This document shows, piece by piece, positions 1 to 7,664 of a stretch of 64,000 bases of DNA. Source of the DNA: Proteobacteria bacterium CG1_02_64_396. Its GTDB lineage: Bacteria; Pseudomonadota; MNWR01; CG1-02-64-396. The stretch is from the NCBI GenBank assembly GCA_001872725.1, contig MNWR01000029.1, positions 1 through 64,000 of the forward strand. Reading direction: 5' to 3'. Under the pieces are notes generated by a model, which was given only the letters and a program-made list of their open reading frames with translations, was not told the origin of the DNA and ran no database searches. The position numbers and the translations under genes were made by a program. Position 1 is the stretch's first letter, and the number at the start of each line of letters is the position of its first letter.

Positions 1-97
1 CGATTACCCGCCGGCGCACGACTGCATGGATGCAGGAGGTAGAGCAATGCAGGAGCAATTGCCGAGTAGGACGATCTCAAGTCCGACAGACTCCTAG
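1..97 (-). repeat. Partial inverted-repeat element with 47-bp insertion
   Basis: The right part reads as the reverse complement of the left end of the 169-bp elements at 2268-2436 and 4889-5057. It ends in the same terminal sequence (TCTGTCGGACTTGAG on the minus strand). The homology is interrupted at 19-65 by 47 bases not found in the other copies and then resumes to the window edge. The element is therefore a third copy, in opposite orientation, cut by the window boundary. Confidence 0.75.
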
Positions 98-103
98 GGC
101 GCC

Positions 104-382
104 CTATCCGAACCGCCCCTTGAACCGGTTTTTTTGGTTCCACCCCACCGCGCCGTAGTTGTCGACGAAGCAGACCTTGACCTGAGCCTGCCCGATGGAG
201 CCGAAGTAGAGCCAGACGTTGGCCTGTTGTTTGTCGGGGGTGATGAACCATAGGGTGTCGCCCGAGGCGAGCCCCCAACTACCGACCCGACGTACGCACA
301 GGTCGGCCTGGCCAGGCTGGTTGACCAAGGCGATGCATATATGGGCTTCGCCCTGAAGGTAGGTTTGGTAGACACGGGCCAT
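104..382 (-). CDS. DUF6150 family protein
   Basis: A 92-residue protein that begins MARVYQTYLQGEAHICIALV and carries the conserved block around SWGLASGDTLWFITPDKQQA followed by VKVCFVDNYGAVGW. This is the pattern I associate with the DUF6150 family, small proteins of unknown function. The open frame extends further upstream, but homology starts at this ATG, so the shorter form was chosen; no clear ribosome-binding site precedes it. There is no signal peptide or membrane segment. It stands between a repeat element and a divergent small gene, at the distal end of the accessory region behind the T6SS operon. A link to secretion is only positional. Confidence 0.65.
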   Translation of the reverse strand: MARVYQTYLQGEAHICIALVNQPGQADLCVRRVGSWGLASGDTLWFITPDKQQANVWLYFGSIGQAQVKVCFVDNYGAVGWNQKNRFKGRFG

Positions 383-418
383 GATGCTCGATTCGTAGGT
401 AGGGATGCCTTCGGTTTT

Positions 419-443
419 GTAGGAGCGCCGCCCCGGCGCGATG
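419..443. repeat. Short REP-like palindrome (GTAGGAGCGCCGCC type)
   Basis: GTAGGAGCGCCGCCCC followed by GGCGCGAT forms a short imperfect hairpin. The same unit recurs at 5125-5149, three times in 44730-45000 and as a variant at 51603-51627. It lies in the divergent gap between the genes at 104-382 and 474-791. Confidence 0.7.
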
Positions 444-473
444 ATGTGTGTCGTCGATCTTCCAGGAGCCCCT

Positions 474-791
474 ATGTCCGACCGGCCCCCCGTCAAGCGG
501 CTCGGCCTCCCGACCCGGGACGGCAAAACGCTGAAAATCGTGCAAACCCAAGAGGGGCAACCGCCGATCCTGACCGAGGCCACCCCCCCCGAGTCCTGTG
601 CCGAAGCGCGTCGTCTCAAGGCGACTAGCGCTCAGGGGGTGACACCTTCGCCCCGCGCACAGCCCCTGGCCACCATCAACACCCCTTTGGAGACCCGAAC
701 CCGGACCATCCTCTATTACGAGCTCTCCGCCGAGGAACAAGCGACCCTGAATGGCGGCGTTACCCCTTCTCAAAACAAGGGACGCAAATAG
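474..791 (+). CDS. Hypothetical protein, 105 aa
   Basis: This open frame starts MSDRPPVKRLGLPTRDGKTL and ends in a basic tail (QNKGRK). It was placed at this ATG because AGGAG lies five bases upstream; the longer open frame has no such site. The protein is Pro/Thr-rich in the middle, probably disordered, with a short ordered stretch near the end (TRTILYYELSAEEQATL). No known family was recognised. It is the only plus-strand gene in the first 37 kb and is divergent from the DUF6150 gene. Confidence 0.5.
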   Translation: MSDRPPVKRLGLPTRDGKTLKIVQTQEGQPPILTEATPPESCAEARRLKATSAQGVTPSPRAQPLATINTPLETRTRTILYYELSAEEQATLNGGVTPSQNKGRK

Positions 792-894
792 GGGGAGCCT
801 CGTCACCCCCCTTCCCGGCTTTCTGCTCCCCCATAAGCGGCCTCATTCAAGGCGCCACGGCGAACCCGGAATCCACCTGCCGACGAGCACCTAA

Positions 895-1093
895 GGAAGC
901 GCTGATTGAATAGCGCTTTCGAGCGACCCAGGGCCGGATCGCCAAAATCGGGAACGTAAGTAGGAGGCGACCCCGTCGCCGAAGCTCTTCCGACGTTGCA
1001 AGCCAAGCAAAAACCACGTCGCCTCAGGGCGCCTACTTTTGGTTTTTGCGAAGCGTCGCTGAAAAAGGCAGGATGCCTTTAATCGGCGTTTCC
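895..1093. repeat. MITE-like element with GGAAGCGCTGATT ends
   Basis: The element begins GGAAGCGCTGATTGAAT and ends in AATCGGCGTTTCC, so its termini are imperfect inverted repeats. It is flanked on both sides by CTAA, a possible 4-bp target duplication. Related copies lie at 37215-37361 and, inverted, at 60715-60968. Internally it carries a GTAGGAGGCGACCCC hairpin shared with the 60.8-kb copy. No reading frame inside looks real. It fills most of the gene-free stretch 792-1111. Confidence 0.7.
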
Positions 1094-1111
1094 CTAAAAA
1101 AACCACACCCC

Positions 1112-2167
1112 CTATTTCTTACCGCCGCCCCCACCCCCCAGCGACATCGACATCTTCATGCCGCCGCTCCCCCCCTTGGAAAGACTGAGATTGAGCCCGC
1201 CGTGTCCGAGCGAGAGCGACATGTTCGTCCCGCCGCCCCCTTGCGATTGGCCCCCCGAACCGTGCTGCGCCAGCGACACACCGAATTTGGCCAGCCCCAT
1301 GGCCAGCCCCAGCTTGGAGCCCCCCTTCCCCCCTTGATGCATGGAGAGGCTCGATCCTGACCTGCCGCCTCCCTGGTCACCGCCCACCCCCAATGACAGC
1401 TTCACCCCCCGACCGCCTCCGAGATCGAGCTGGAAGCCCAGGCCGTTTTTGCCACGCCCCTGCCCTTGGCCGCCGCTGTGCGCTCTGTCGCCATGCGACT
1501 GCTGAAAGACAGAGAACTTGAGGTTGCTCCGGCCCATGCCCTCGGTCGAAAAGTGCATGGCGCTGAGTTTGCGGTCCCCCTGAGTGCTTTGTGTCGTCGT
1601 CAGACGGAAACCGCTGCTGCCTCCTGGGCCGTGGTGCATTTCGCTCAGTTCGGAGCTGGAGCTGGAGTTGCCGAACGTGTCTTGGAAGGCCTGAAAGCGT
1701 TCGACCCGTTTAGAAAAACCATCCGGGCCGCTGTGCAGCTTGCTGGACTCGTGGCTGAAGCGGCTCGTCCCGCTGGCGTGGTCTTGAAAGCCCTGAGAGC
1801 GATCGACCTGTTTGGAAAAACCATCCGGGCCGCTGTGCAGATCGCCGGTCTCGTGACTGAAGCCTCTCGTCCCGCTGGCGTGGTCTTGAAAGCCCCGAAA
1901 CCGCTCCCCCTTGACCTGAACCCCCCCGTCGGGGGTGCTCGTGTGGTCGATCTTCGCCCACTGCGAAAACTGGGGGCCCTTGCCCTTGGGTATGCCGCCC
2001 CGGTTGCCCTCGGTGCCCCCGAAGGCATCCAGCCGTGCCAGATCGCCCGATTTACCCAGCGGCACCAGCGCCCGGCTGTCGTTGCCCGAGCGGCGGCTGT
2101 GCGACAGCCGGGGGGCGCCGAAGGAGTCGGGGTCGGGTTGGTGTTGGCGGCGGGATTCGTCGTTCAT
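1112..2167 (-). CDS. Gly-rich repeat protein, unknown function
   Basis: A 351-residue protein with two low-complexity parts. Residues about 90-195 contain three 34-residue repeats, typified by GFQDHASGT, then FSHE, LHSGPDGFSK and a linker; the DNA repeats with a 102-bp period. The C-terminal third is made of Gly/Ser/Leu/Met blocks (LSLGVGG, NMSLSLGHGG, KMSMSLGGGGGGKK) in which hydrophobic residues alternate with small ones, as in beta-forming repetitive proteins. There is no signal peptide, and no clear ribosome-binding site precedes the ATG. The opposite strand is also open, but this strand fits the neighbours and gives the more protein-like repeats. It lies at the distal end of the T6SS-linked region. 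It could be a structural or aggregating protein; no family is recognised. Confidence 0.5.
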   Translation of the reverse strand: MNDESRRQHQPDPDSFGAPRLSHSRRSGNDSRALVPLGKSGDLARLDAFGGTEGNRGGIPKGKGPQFSQWAKIDHTSTPDGGVQVKGERFRGFQDHASGTRGFSHETGDLHSGPDGFSKQVDRSQGFQDHASGTSRFSHESSKLHSGPDGFSKRVERFQAFQDTFGNSSSSSELSEMHHGPGGSSGFRLTTTQSTQGDRKLSAMHFSTEGMGRSNLKFSVFQQSHGDRAHSGGQGQGRGKNGLGFQLDLGGGRGVKLSLGVGGDQGGGRSGSSLSMHQGGKGGSKLGLAMGLAKFGVSLAQHGSGGQSQGGGGTNMSLSLGHGGLNLSLSKGGSGGMKMSMSLGGGGGGKK

Positions 2168-2267
2168 GGCGGGGAGAGCACGGCATGGACCCTACGGCAA
2201 TCGCCGCTGGATTATGAGTGCAGTCTCCCGGTCGAAGAGGCACGGAGACGCAAAGGTTGGATGGCCG

Positions 2268-2436
2268 CTAGGAGTCTGTCGGACTTGAGATCGTCCTACT
2301 GCGCCGGCGGGTAATCGGTCCAGATTTCCCCGGTTTTTCGTCACATAGCCACCACTATGATCCTTAAAACCGTGAAAATTTGACCTCGATTCCCCACTCG
2401 GCTCGCTACGGACGCTCAAGCCCGACAGACTCCTAG
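2268..2436. repeat. 169-bp inverted-repeat element, copy 1
   Basis: It starts CTAGGAGTCTGTCGGACTTG and ends CAAGCCCGACAGACTCCTAG, giving terminal inverted repeats of about 22 bp with CTAG at both outer edges. It is nearly identical to the element at 4889-5057 and has the same length. No coding capacity is seen. It resembles a miniature inverted-repeat transposable element; no transposase for it is in the window. It occupies the gene-free stretch 2168-2481. Confidence 0.8.
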
Positions 2437-2481
2437 CAGGTGCATGGACTCCCTTCCAAGGAGCGTGTTGGCCGATGCGCA

Positions 2482-3264
2482 TCATTTGCGGAACGTTTTG
2501 GCTCCGCCACTCAGGGCGAAGGGGGCCAATCTTTTGGTCAGCGGTGAGGCAAATACCTCCCGGAACGAGTGATTCCCAATGTGTTCGAGCGATTGGTGGA
2601 CGTAAGCGCGACGTTTGGGACTTTTTCCCTGTGAAGCGAACAATCCGCGTGCATGTTCGGACAGCATCACGGTTGTCATTTTGTACGCCCAATTCCGGCC
2701 CGCCTGCCCCACCCCGGATGCTTTGAAAAAGCCGAGTCCCGACTTGAGGTCGCCCCTGACGATTTCCTGCATCCCCGTGGCCACCATGCGACGGCGCTGG
2801 GCGAGCCTCTGTTGATCCTTGGGATCCAGGCCGTCTCCAATGCGTCGATCCAGACCCCGTGCAAGAGCGGCATAATCGTATACCGCCGATTTTTTCTTCT
2901 TCCGACTGTTGTAAACAGCAGCGATGTCGTTGCCGATGTGCAACGAATGGACCCCCGTTTGATTGGGCTCGTAGATCACCTGCCGATTAAGCGTCTGTGC
3001 CAGTTTTCTTTTTTCCTTCAGAGAGGGCATCGATCGTGCCTGTTGCGATCCCGAAACGATGCCGGTCAGTTCGGCATTCATGTTGCCAAAGTCGAGAGAC
3101 TTGAACTTGGAAACCCCCTCCAAGGTACGACTCCCGGGAATGCCCACTCCACCCTTCATATTGAGGTAGGGCTGTTTGTTGCCGAGATCGAATGAGGCTT
3201 GGGCTTCGGTTGTAGAGATCGTCTTTTGACTGCGGGTCCGCGATGAAATGGCTTCGATGTCCAT
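2482..3264 (-). CDS. Hypothetical protein, 260 aa, T6SS-linked cassette
   Basis: Starts MDIEAISSRTRSQKTIST. The N-terminal third is Ser/Thr-rich, the middle has a basic stretch (NSRKKKKSAVYDYAAL), and the rest is predicted helical with many Arg and Gln residues (DPKDQQRLAQRRRMVATGMQ). No signal peptide, membrane helix or recognised domain is visible. It is the last gene of a three-gene unit (GNAT protein, 119-aa protein, this protein) bounded by the 169-bp elements. Its base composition is visibly less GC-rich than the T6SS core, which suggests separate acquisition. A role as a secreted effector or its accessory is possible from position but has no motif support. Confidence 0.6.
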   Translation of the reverse strand: MDIEAISSRTRSQKTISTTEAQASFDLGNKQPYLNMKGGVGIPGSRTLEGVSKFKSLDFGNMNAELTGIVSGSQQARSMPSLKEKRKLAQTLNRQVIYEPNQTGVHSLHIGNDIAAVYNSRKKKKSAVYDYAALARGLDRRIGDGLDPKDQQRLAQRRRMVATGMQEIVRGDLKSGLGFFKASGVGQAGRNWAYKMTTVMLSEHARGLFASQGKSPKRRAYVHQSLEHIGNHSFREVFASPLTKRLAPFALSGGAKTFRK

Positions 3265-3328
3265 CAGATTATTTCCTTGTCGTCAACTTATCAGCGGCAG
3301 GAGCGCCTCGGTATGTTTTCACACCACG

Positions 3329-3688
3329 TCACCAAAGTTTTTTTAGGATTGTTGAAAGAGACGTTTCCCTCTTTTTATAGGGGACAAGCGTGTTGAGATC
3401 ACCCTCGTAATGATGGTTTTTTTGCTTGTTGTATTTTTTGATCTGATGACCGCGATCCAGGGCGACAACAAATTGTTTTTCGTGTCCAAAATGGACGTCG
3501 TGCGTAGGTCCGCCCACATACGTATGCGTCTGATCCTCCCATGTTCGGGTGGGGTGTTGGACGGTATTGATCGGAACATGCTTCTTCCTGTTCAAGGCGG
3601 CACCAAACATGGCGGCATAATCCATGGATTTGGCCACAAGATGTTTTGCCGCGGCCGTAGGTTTTAAAATCTGGGGTAGGAAACTCAT
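3329..3688 (-). CDS. Hypothetical basic protein, 119 aa
   Basis: Starts MSFLPQILKPTAAAKHLVAK and ends in a Lys-rich helix (TLVPYKKRETSLSTILKKLW). It is rich in His, Lys and Gln (GHQIKKYNKQKNHHYEGDL). Its ATG overlaps the stop of the upstream GNAT gene in an ATGA junction, so the two are probably translationally coupled. The DNA is AT-richer than the rest of the window. No family was recognised. Small size, coupling and position beside unknown proteins would fit an immunity or chaperone-like partner, but this is inference only. Confidence 0.6.
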   Translation of the reverse strand: MSFLPQILKPTAAAKHLVAKSMDYAAMFGAALNRKKHVPINTVQHPTRTWEDQTHTYVGGPTHDVHFGHEKQFVVALDRGHQIKKYNKQKNHHYEGDLNTLVPYKKRETSLSTILKKLW

Positions 3689-4827
3689 GACACGATCCTT
3701 GATTCATGGTTATACCGGTCGATAAAAACAACCGGCAACTGAAGTACAACTTTTGAACCCATAACCGTTAAAAAATTGTTTAATTCATTTGCGGTTGGTT
3801 GTCCCTCCAGGTTCCGTGCCGAACCGTAAAATACCTCGTTGTCATGCGGCGCCTGCGCCCGCACCTCTAACCGTTCGAATCCCGGTTTTTCCAGCATTCG
3901 TTGTGAAGCGTGGTTGTGCTCGAAGACCTTGGCGTAGCAGGCGTGCAGCCCGGTGGTTTGCCTCGCCATGTCGAGCAACAGCTCCGTCGCTTGGGTGGCC
4001 AGGCCATAACCTCGGAAGTCGGCGCCGAGCCAGTAGAAAACAAACCCCACCCCCCCGTGCTGAATCAGGTTGACCGAGCCGATAAAACCCCAGTCTTCGT
4101 GCAGCACCGCAAACGCAAGCTGGTCGCCCAGCGCCTCGTTTTCGGCGATCCAACGGTGCCAGTGGTCGTCGCCCTCGAAGGTCGGCAGGCAGCACAGCTC
4201 GGCGATGTCGGGATCGAAGTACTGCCAGGCAAAATCGGGCAGATGGTGGTGGCCCAGCGGCTCCAACCGCAGCGGCCCCGAGGTTTGCTCCAGCACCGGG
4301 GCGAAGGGGTGATCGAGAAGGCGCTCTTGCCAAGCGGCCAGGGCTTCACGCAGTGCCCCAGCCGGAGCGAACCCCGGCTCGTTCCAATCGAGACGGCGGC
4401 AGAGGATTGATGCCTCTTCGGTTTGCCCCAAATGCCACAACGCCCCGCAACACCCCAACCGTTCGGCGGGATGCAGGGGGCGCAGCGCTTCGAGCCCCTC
4501 GGCCGCCGCCAGCAGCAGCGGCCAGTCGCTCCAGCACTGGGCCAGATCGAACAGTTGCTCCCGCTCCCGCCCGTTCATGGCCCAGCCGTACCGCTGCCAC
4601 CCCTCGCGCAGACCGAGCAACCAGTCGATGCGGTCGCCTCCGGCCAACTCGTCGGCGCGGGCCAGGATTTCGGGCAGATGGTGTTTGATGGCAGCCCCCG
4701 ACCATTGCTGCTCCGCCAACGCTGCTGCCAACCCCTCCAGGTTCGAGGGCGGGGACGCAAGGGGAAGGGGGCTGGACGATCCGGTTTGTTTGGCATGCAT
4801 GGTGGTCAGATCCTTCATCGATTTCAC
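3685..4827 (-). CDS. GNAT family N-acetyltransferase with helical N-terminal region
   Basis: About 380 residues. The N-terminal half (to about residue 185) is Leu/Ala/Trp-rich and helical, with repeated LL..AAEGLEAL-type segments. The C-terminal part is a RimJ/RimL-like acetyltransferase: substrate strand GPLRLEPLGHHHLPDF, a central IGSVNLI strand, the acetyl-CoA loop region GADFRGYGLATQATELLLDM and a final block ending MLEKPGFERLEV. Several in-frame ATGs occur in the first ten codons; the first is used here. About 40 residues follow the usual GNAT end. It heads the 4.8-2.5 kb cassette. GNAT proteins of this two-part form occur near T6SS genes, but the substrate here is unknown. Confidence 0.7.
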   Translation of the reverse strand: MKSMKDLTTMHAKQTGSSSPLPLASPPSNLEGLAAALAEQQWSGAAIKHHLPEILARADELAGGDRIDWLLGLREGWQRYGWAMNGREREQLFDLAQCWSDWPLLLAAAEGLEALRPLHPAERLGCCGALWHLGQTEEASILCRRLDWNEPGFAPAGALREALAAWQERLLDHPFAPVLEQTSGPLRLEPLGHHHLPDFAWQYFDPDIAELCCLPTFEGDDHWHRWIAENEALGDQLAFAVLHEDWGFIGSVNLIQHGGVGFVFYWLGADFRGYGLATQATELLLDMARQTTGLHACYAKVFEHNHASQRMLEKPGFERLEVRAQAPHDNEVFYGSARNLEGQPTANELNNFLTVMGSKVVLQLPVVFIDRYNHESRIVS

Positions 4828-4888
4828 CGTTCGACAGCTTGGAGAGGCTCAATGCTTCATCGCTGCTCGCGGAAATTGCTGGGAAGCT

Positions 4889-5057
4889 CTAGGAGTCTGT
4901 CGGACTTGAGATCGTCCTACTGCGCCGGCGGGTAATCGGTCCAAATTTCCCCGGTTTTTCGTCACATAGCGACCACTATGATCCTCAAAACCGTGAAAAT
5001 TTGACCTCGATTCCCCACTCGGCTCGCTACGGACGCTCAAGCCCGACAGACTCCTAG
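4889..5057. repeat. 169-bp inverted-repeat element, copy 2
   Basis: Same length, same termini and nearly the same sequence as the copy at 2268-2436; only a few scattered substitutions are seen. Its right edge shares the CTAG with a second, different element at 5055-5318. The pair of copies brackets the cassette holding the GNAT, 119-aa and 260-aa genes. Confidence 0.8.
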
Positions 5058-5318
5058 AAGCCTGTTGGACTATCGGTCCACCACCCCGCCCTCCCCGAAG
5101 CGTTATCCCCGCGCAGGCGACGTGGTAGGAGCGCCGCCCTCGGCGCGATTACGTCCCGCCCCCCCCGCAGCGTCCCCATCCCCCCCGCGACCACTGGATC
5201 CCCGCCTGCGCGGGGATAACGCTTCGGGGGGGCTTCAGGTCAGGCCTGGACCAACGCAGGAGCCACTGCGCGTAGGAGGTCACCCCGGGGCCGAACCTCA
5301 AGTCCGACAGACTCCTAG
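5055..5318. repeat. Compound repeat with long internal inverted repeat
   Basis: The outer ends resemble those of the 169-bp elements: CTAGAAGCCTGTTGGACT on the left and CTCAAGTCCGACAGACTCCTAG-type on the right. The interior differs. CCCCGAAGCGTTATCCCC at about 5092 is repeated in reverse complement at about 5231, giving arms of about 27 bp around a REP-like GTAGGAGCGCCGCCCTCGG unit at 5125-5149. No gene is seen. Its right edge supplies the TAG stop codon of the gene at 5315-6472. Confidence 0.65.
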
Positions 5319-6472
5319 AGCGTGCTGCGCATGTGGGTCATGAACTCAAGAGATTTCTGGGTGCTCGTGTGCAGATGTTCCTGGGAGCTGCCATGCAGGG
5401 TCAGATCCACGCCGGCGGCAATCTCCGGGAAACTATGGGTCTGGGTTGCCGGTTCTGGCGGCGACGAAATTTTTTGGAAGTTTTGTTGGGTGAAATGCTG
5501 CGATATCAGGCTGCGAACCCCGGACATCGGCGCTCCCAGGCGCATCCAATTGAAGGTCAATTCTTTGATCGCTTGATGGTGTTGGACCGGATCCATGCTG
5601 GGAGCGTCGCCAAGTTTGGCCTGGGTGAAACGGTAGGAGCGCACCACATCCGAGGCCGAACCCGAGGTGCCCATCATGATGGGGAGGCCAGCCTCGTCGC
5701 GCATTTGCGTCCCCAGATCTTGGGAGAGGTCGATCCCGTAGCGACTGGTGGTCGCGTGTGAGGGTTTTCCGGTGAGGGGATCGATCGGTCGAGTGGCCTC
5801 CATGCGGGGGTTGTCGTGCCCATATTTCGGCGTTTTACCAAGCACATGGTGGCCGACGATCGTGGCTTCGATGCCAAGCCGGGATTGTTCCAAGGTCATC
5901 GGTCCCGATTTCCCGTGAACCATCATGTCCACCAACGACGCATAGGAACTTCCGGTGCCCTGGGCGCGGGTTGTGGTCAACTTTGTGACCTGCTCCTCAA
6001 GCGTCGTCTGTGCGGTTTGCGCATGCTCCTGACGCAGTGTCTGAGCGTAGTCGGCCATAACGCGGCGTTCTCCATGCACCATGTGGCTGCTCATTTGGAA
6101 CACGTCGCTGTCCACTCGCCCCAGCTTTTTCCGGGTGTTTTGCAGGATGGCGGTTTCTGTGTCCTGCCATCGTGCGTGGGCGTCGGCGCGGCGAACCAGG
6201 GTCTCCTGCGTTCCATGTTGGAGGTTCATGTGGGTCTCGGTCAGGTAACTCTTGACGGAGGGGCTCATTGTGGAAGTCGGCACAATGGCCTTCTCGCCGA
6301 CCCAATGGCCGCTCACCGGTTTGAGCGTAGGCGGCTGAGAAATGGACGGCTTGGGTTTGGTCCATTGCCTATAACCCAAATACGCCAAGCCGCCGAGGGT
6401 TGCCAGACCGGTTATGGCGGTCTTCGGGTGGCTTTTGGCGAAGTTCATCAGGGGAGACAAAAAGCTGCTCAT
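5315..6472 (-). CDS. Hypothetical protein with N-terminal membrane helix, 385 aa
   Basis: The ATG at MSSFLSPLMNFAKSHPKTAI was chosen over upstream codons because the preceding reading frame has no protein-like character. Residues about 14-31 (TAITGLATLGGLAYLGY) form one hydrophobic helix; the rest is soluble, rich in Gln, Thr, His and Met (QMSSHMVHGERRVM, MMVHGKSGPMTLEQSR). No recognised domain or catalytic motif is seen. It lies 46 bases downstream of the 357-aa gene and in line with tssA, so it is probably part of the T6SS transcript. The stop codon falls in the terminal repeat of the neighbouring element, so the natural C-terminus may have been altered by insertion. Confidence 0.6.
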   Translation of the reverse strand: MSSFLSPLMNFAKSHPKTAITGLATLGGLAYLGYRQWTKPKPSISQPPTLKPVSGHWVGEKAIVPTSTMSPSVKSYLTETHMNLQHGTQETLVRRADAHARWQDTETAILQNTRKKLGRVDSDVFQMSSHMVHGERRVMADYAQTLRQEHAQTAQTTLEEQVTKLTTTRAQGTGSSYASLVDMMVHGKSGPMTLEQSRLGIEATIVGHHVLGKTPKYGHDNPRMEATRPIDPLTGKPSHATTSRYGIDLSQDLGTQMRDEAGLPIMMGTSGSASDVVRSYRFTQAKLGDAPSMDPVQHHQAIKELTFNWMRLGAPMSGVRSLISQHFTQQNFQKISSPPEPATQTHSFPEIAAGVDLTLHGSSQEHLHTSTQKSLEFMTHMRSTL

Positions 6473-6518
6473 CGTTGCCCTCCAAGACGGCGTGAATGGC
6501 ACATGTAGACGGCGTAAC

Positions 6519-7592
6519 TCATAACCTGCTCTTGAGCACCGGGTACGCCTGCGGGTTGCCCAGAACCTGTCCCAGTCCATGGGTATTGCGCCCCAGGTTT
6601 TCTGGAGCGATGACCGTGAGAGACTCGGTGACCTGTTTGGTGGTGATGGTTTTACCGAAGAGTGTCAAATCGGGAACCGAACGTGTGTGCTGGCGCTGTT
6701 GTTGGGTGAGCTCCAACGCCGGTGCGTAGAGGCCGGTTTGGCGGAATTTCACCGCAATCTCGTTGTGAAAATCTGCGTGAGGGGGGGGATTTCCCTGGAT
6801 GAAGCTCTGGTATTCCTGCGCCTGTCGCCCGAGAGACATTTTGTCCATGTTGGGATCTCCGGATCCCATCGAGGGCTTGCCGTAGCGTTTGGTCTTGCCG
6901 CGCAAGGTCATAATGCCGGAGCTCAAGTCCCTGTTGTCGAATAGCACCGGGCGGGTGACCTGCGCACGCATCTGCGAACCCAGTTCGCGCAACGGTTGGG
7001 TGGCGTCGCGCTGTTTGGTGCGGCTGTTGAAGGCCTCGAAGCGAACGTAAAACTCCTCGGGCAGCAGTGCGGTGACCATGCCCGGGCCGCTCCCCGACCA
7101 CAGCGGCACCGGTTGCGACGGATCGGTACTCAGCAAAGTAGCCGGAGCTGCGGCCAAGGGGTCGTGGCTCTGTCCGTTTTTAAAACGTGTCTTTTCTTGC
7201 CTGAAGGTCACGGGATCGCGGGTGGTCGCCAGACTCTGAAAACCGCTCGTGTATTGTTTGTTGACATCGTGGCTATTGGTCGCGCCGGGATCCTGTGGCC
7301 AGGACCGGTACACCAGCCGACCCTCCTTATGAGCCTTAGACAGGCTGTCCTGAGCGTAAAAATCATTGATGTCCTTCATCAATTGATGCCCGTAGCGCTG
7401 CACCGCAGAGTCGCCCAGGTGATGCACATGATCCCGAATCTGGGCGTAGTGCTCCTGAAGGTTTCGCGGCTTTTTTGGCGGTGGACCAAGGTGGAGGGTG
7501 CCCGACTTGGTTACCGTGAACGCGGGTTGTTGGGATGCCTTGATCGGCGGCCAAAAAACGTGGTCGGAGCTACCTGAGTTGTCTCTGTCCAT
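6519..7592 (-). CDS. Hypothetical protein following tssA, 357 aa
   Basis: The start at MDRDNSGSSDHVFWPPIKAS is supported by GAGGAG eight bases upstream. The protein is hydrophilic, rich in Gln, Arg, Pro and Thr, without signal peptide or membrane segment. The N-terminal part has a helical stretch (NLQEHYAQIRDHVHHLGDSA) and the middle contains LPEEFYVRFEAFNSRTKQRD. No family was recognised. It follows tssA by 72 bases on the same strand and precedes another orphan gene. Its place at the end of the T6SS operon, where variable cargo genes are common, makes an effector or accessory role possible but unproven. Confidence 0.65.
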   Translation of the reverse strand: MDRDNSGSSDHVFWPPIKASQQPAFTVTKSGTLHLGPPPKKPRNLQEHYAQIRDHVHHLGDSAVQRYGHQLMKDINDFYAQDSLSKAHKEGRLVYRSWPQDPGATNSHDVNKQYTSGFQSLATTRDPVTFRQEKTRFKNGQSHDPLAAAPATLLSTDPSQPVPLWSGSGPGMVTALLPEEFYVRFEAFNSRTKQRDATQPLRELGSQMRAQVTRPVLFDNRDLSSGIMTLRGKTKRYGKPSMGSGDPNMDKMSLGRQAQEYQSFIQGNPPPHADFHNEIAVKFRQTGLYAPALELTQQQRQHTRSVPDLTLFGKTITTKQVTESLTVIAPENLGRNTHGLGQVLGNPQAYPVLKSRL

Positions 7593-7664
7593 TCGTCTGC
7601 TCCTCGATATTGATTCAACGGAAACTCCGGGGTCGGGTCTTGGACGCAACGGTTGTCAATACCG

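Noticed and set aside
1466-2314. Plus-strand frame of 282 codons opposite the Gly-rich gene
   Set aside because: It runs into the repeat element, has no start support and no domain. The minus strand fits the neighbours better, though the choice is not certain.
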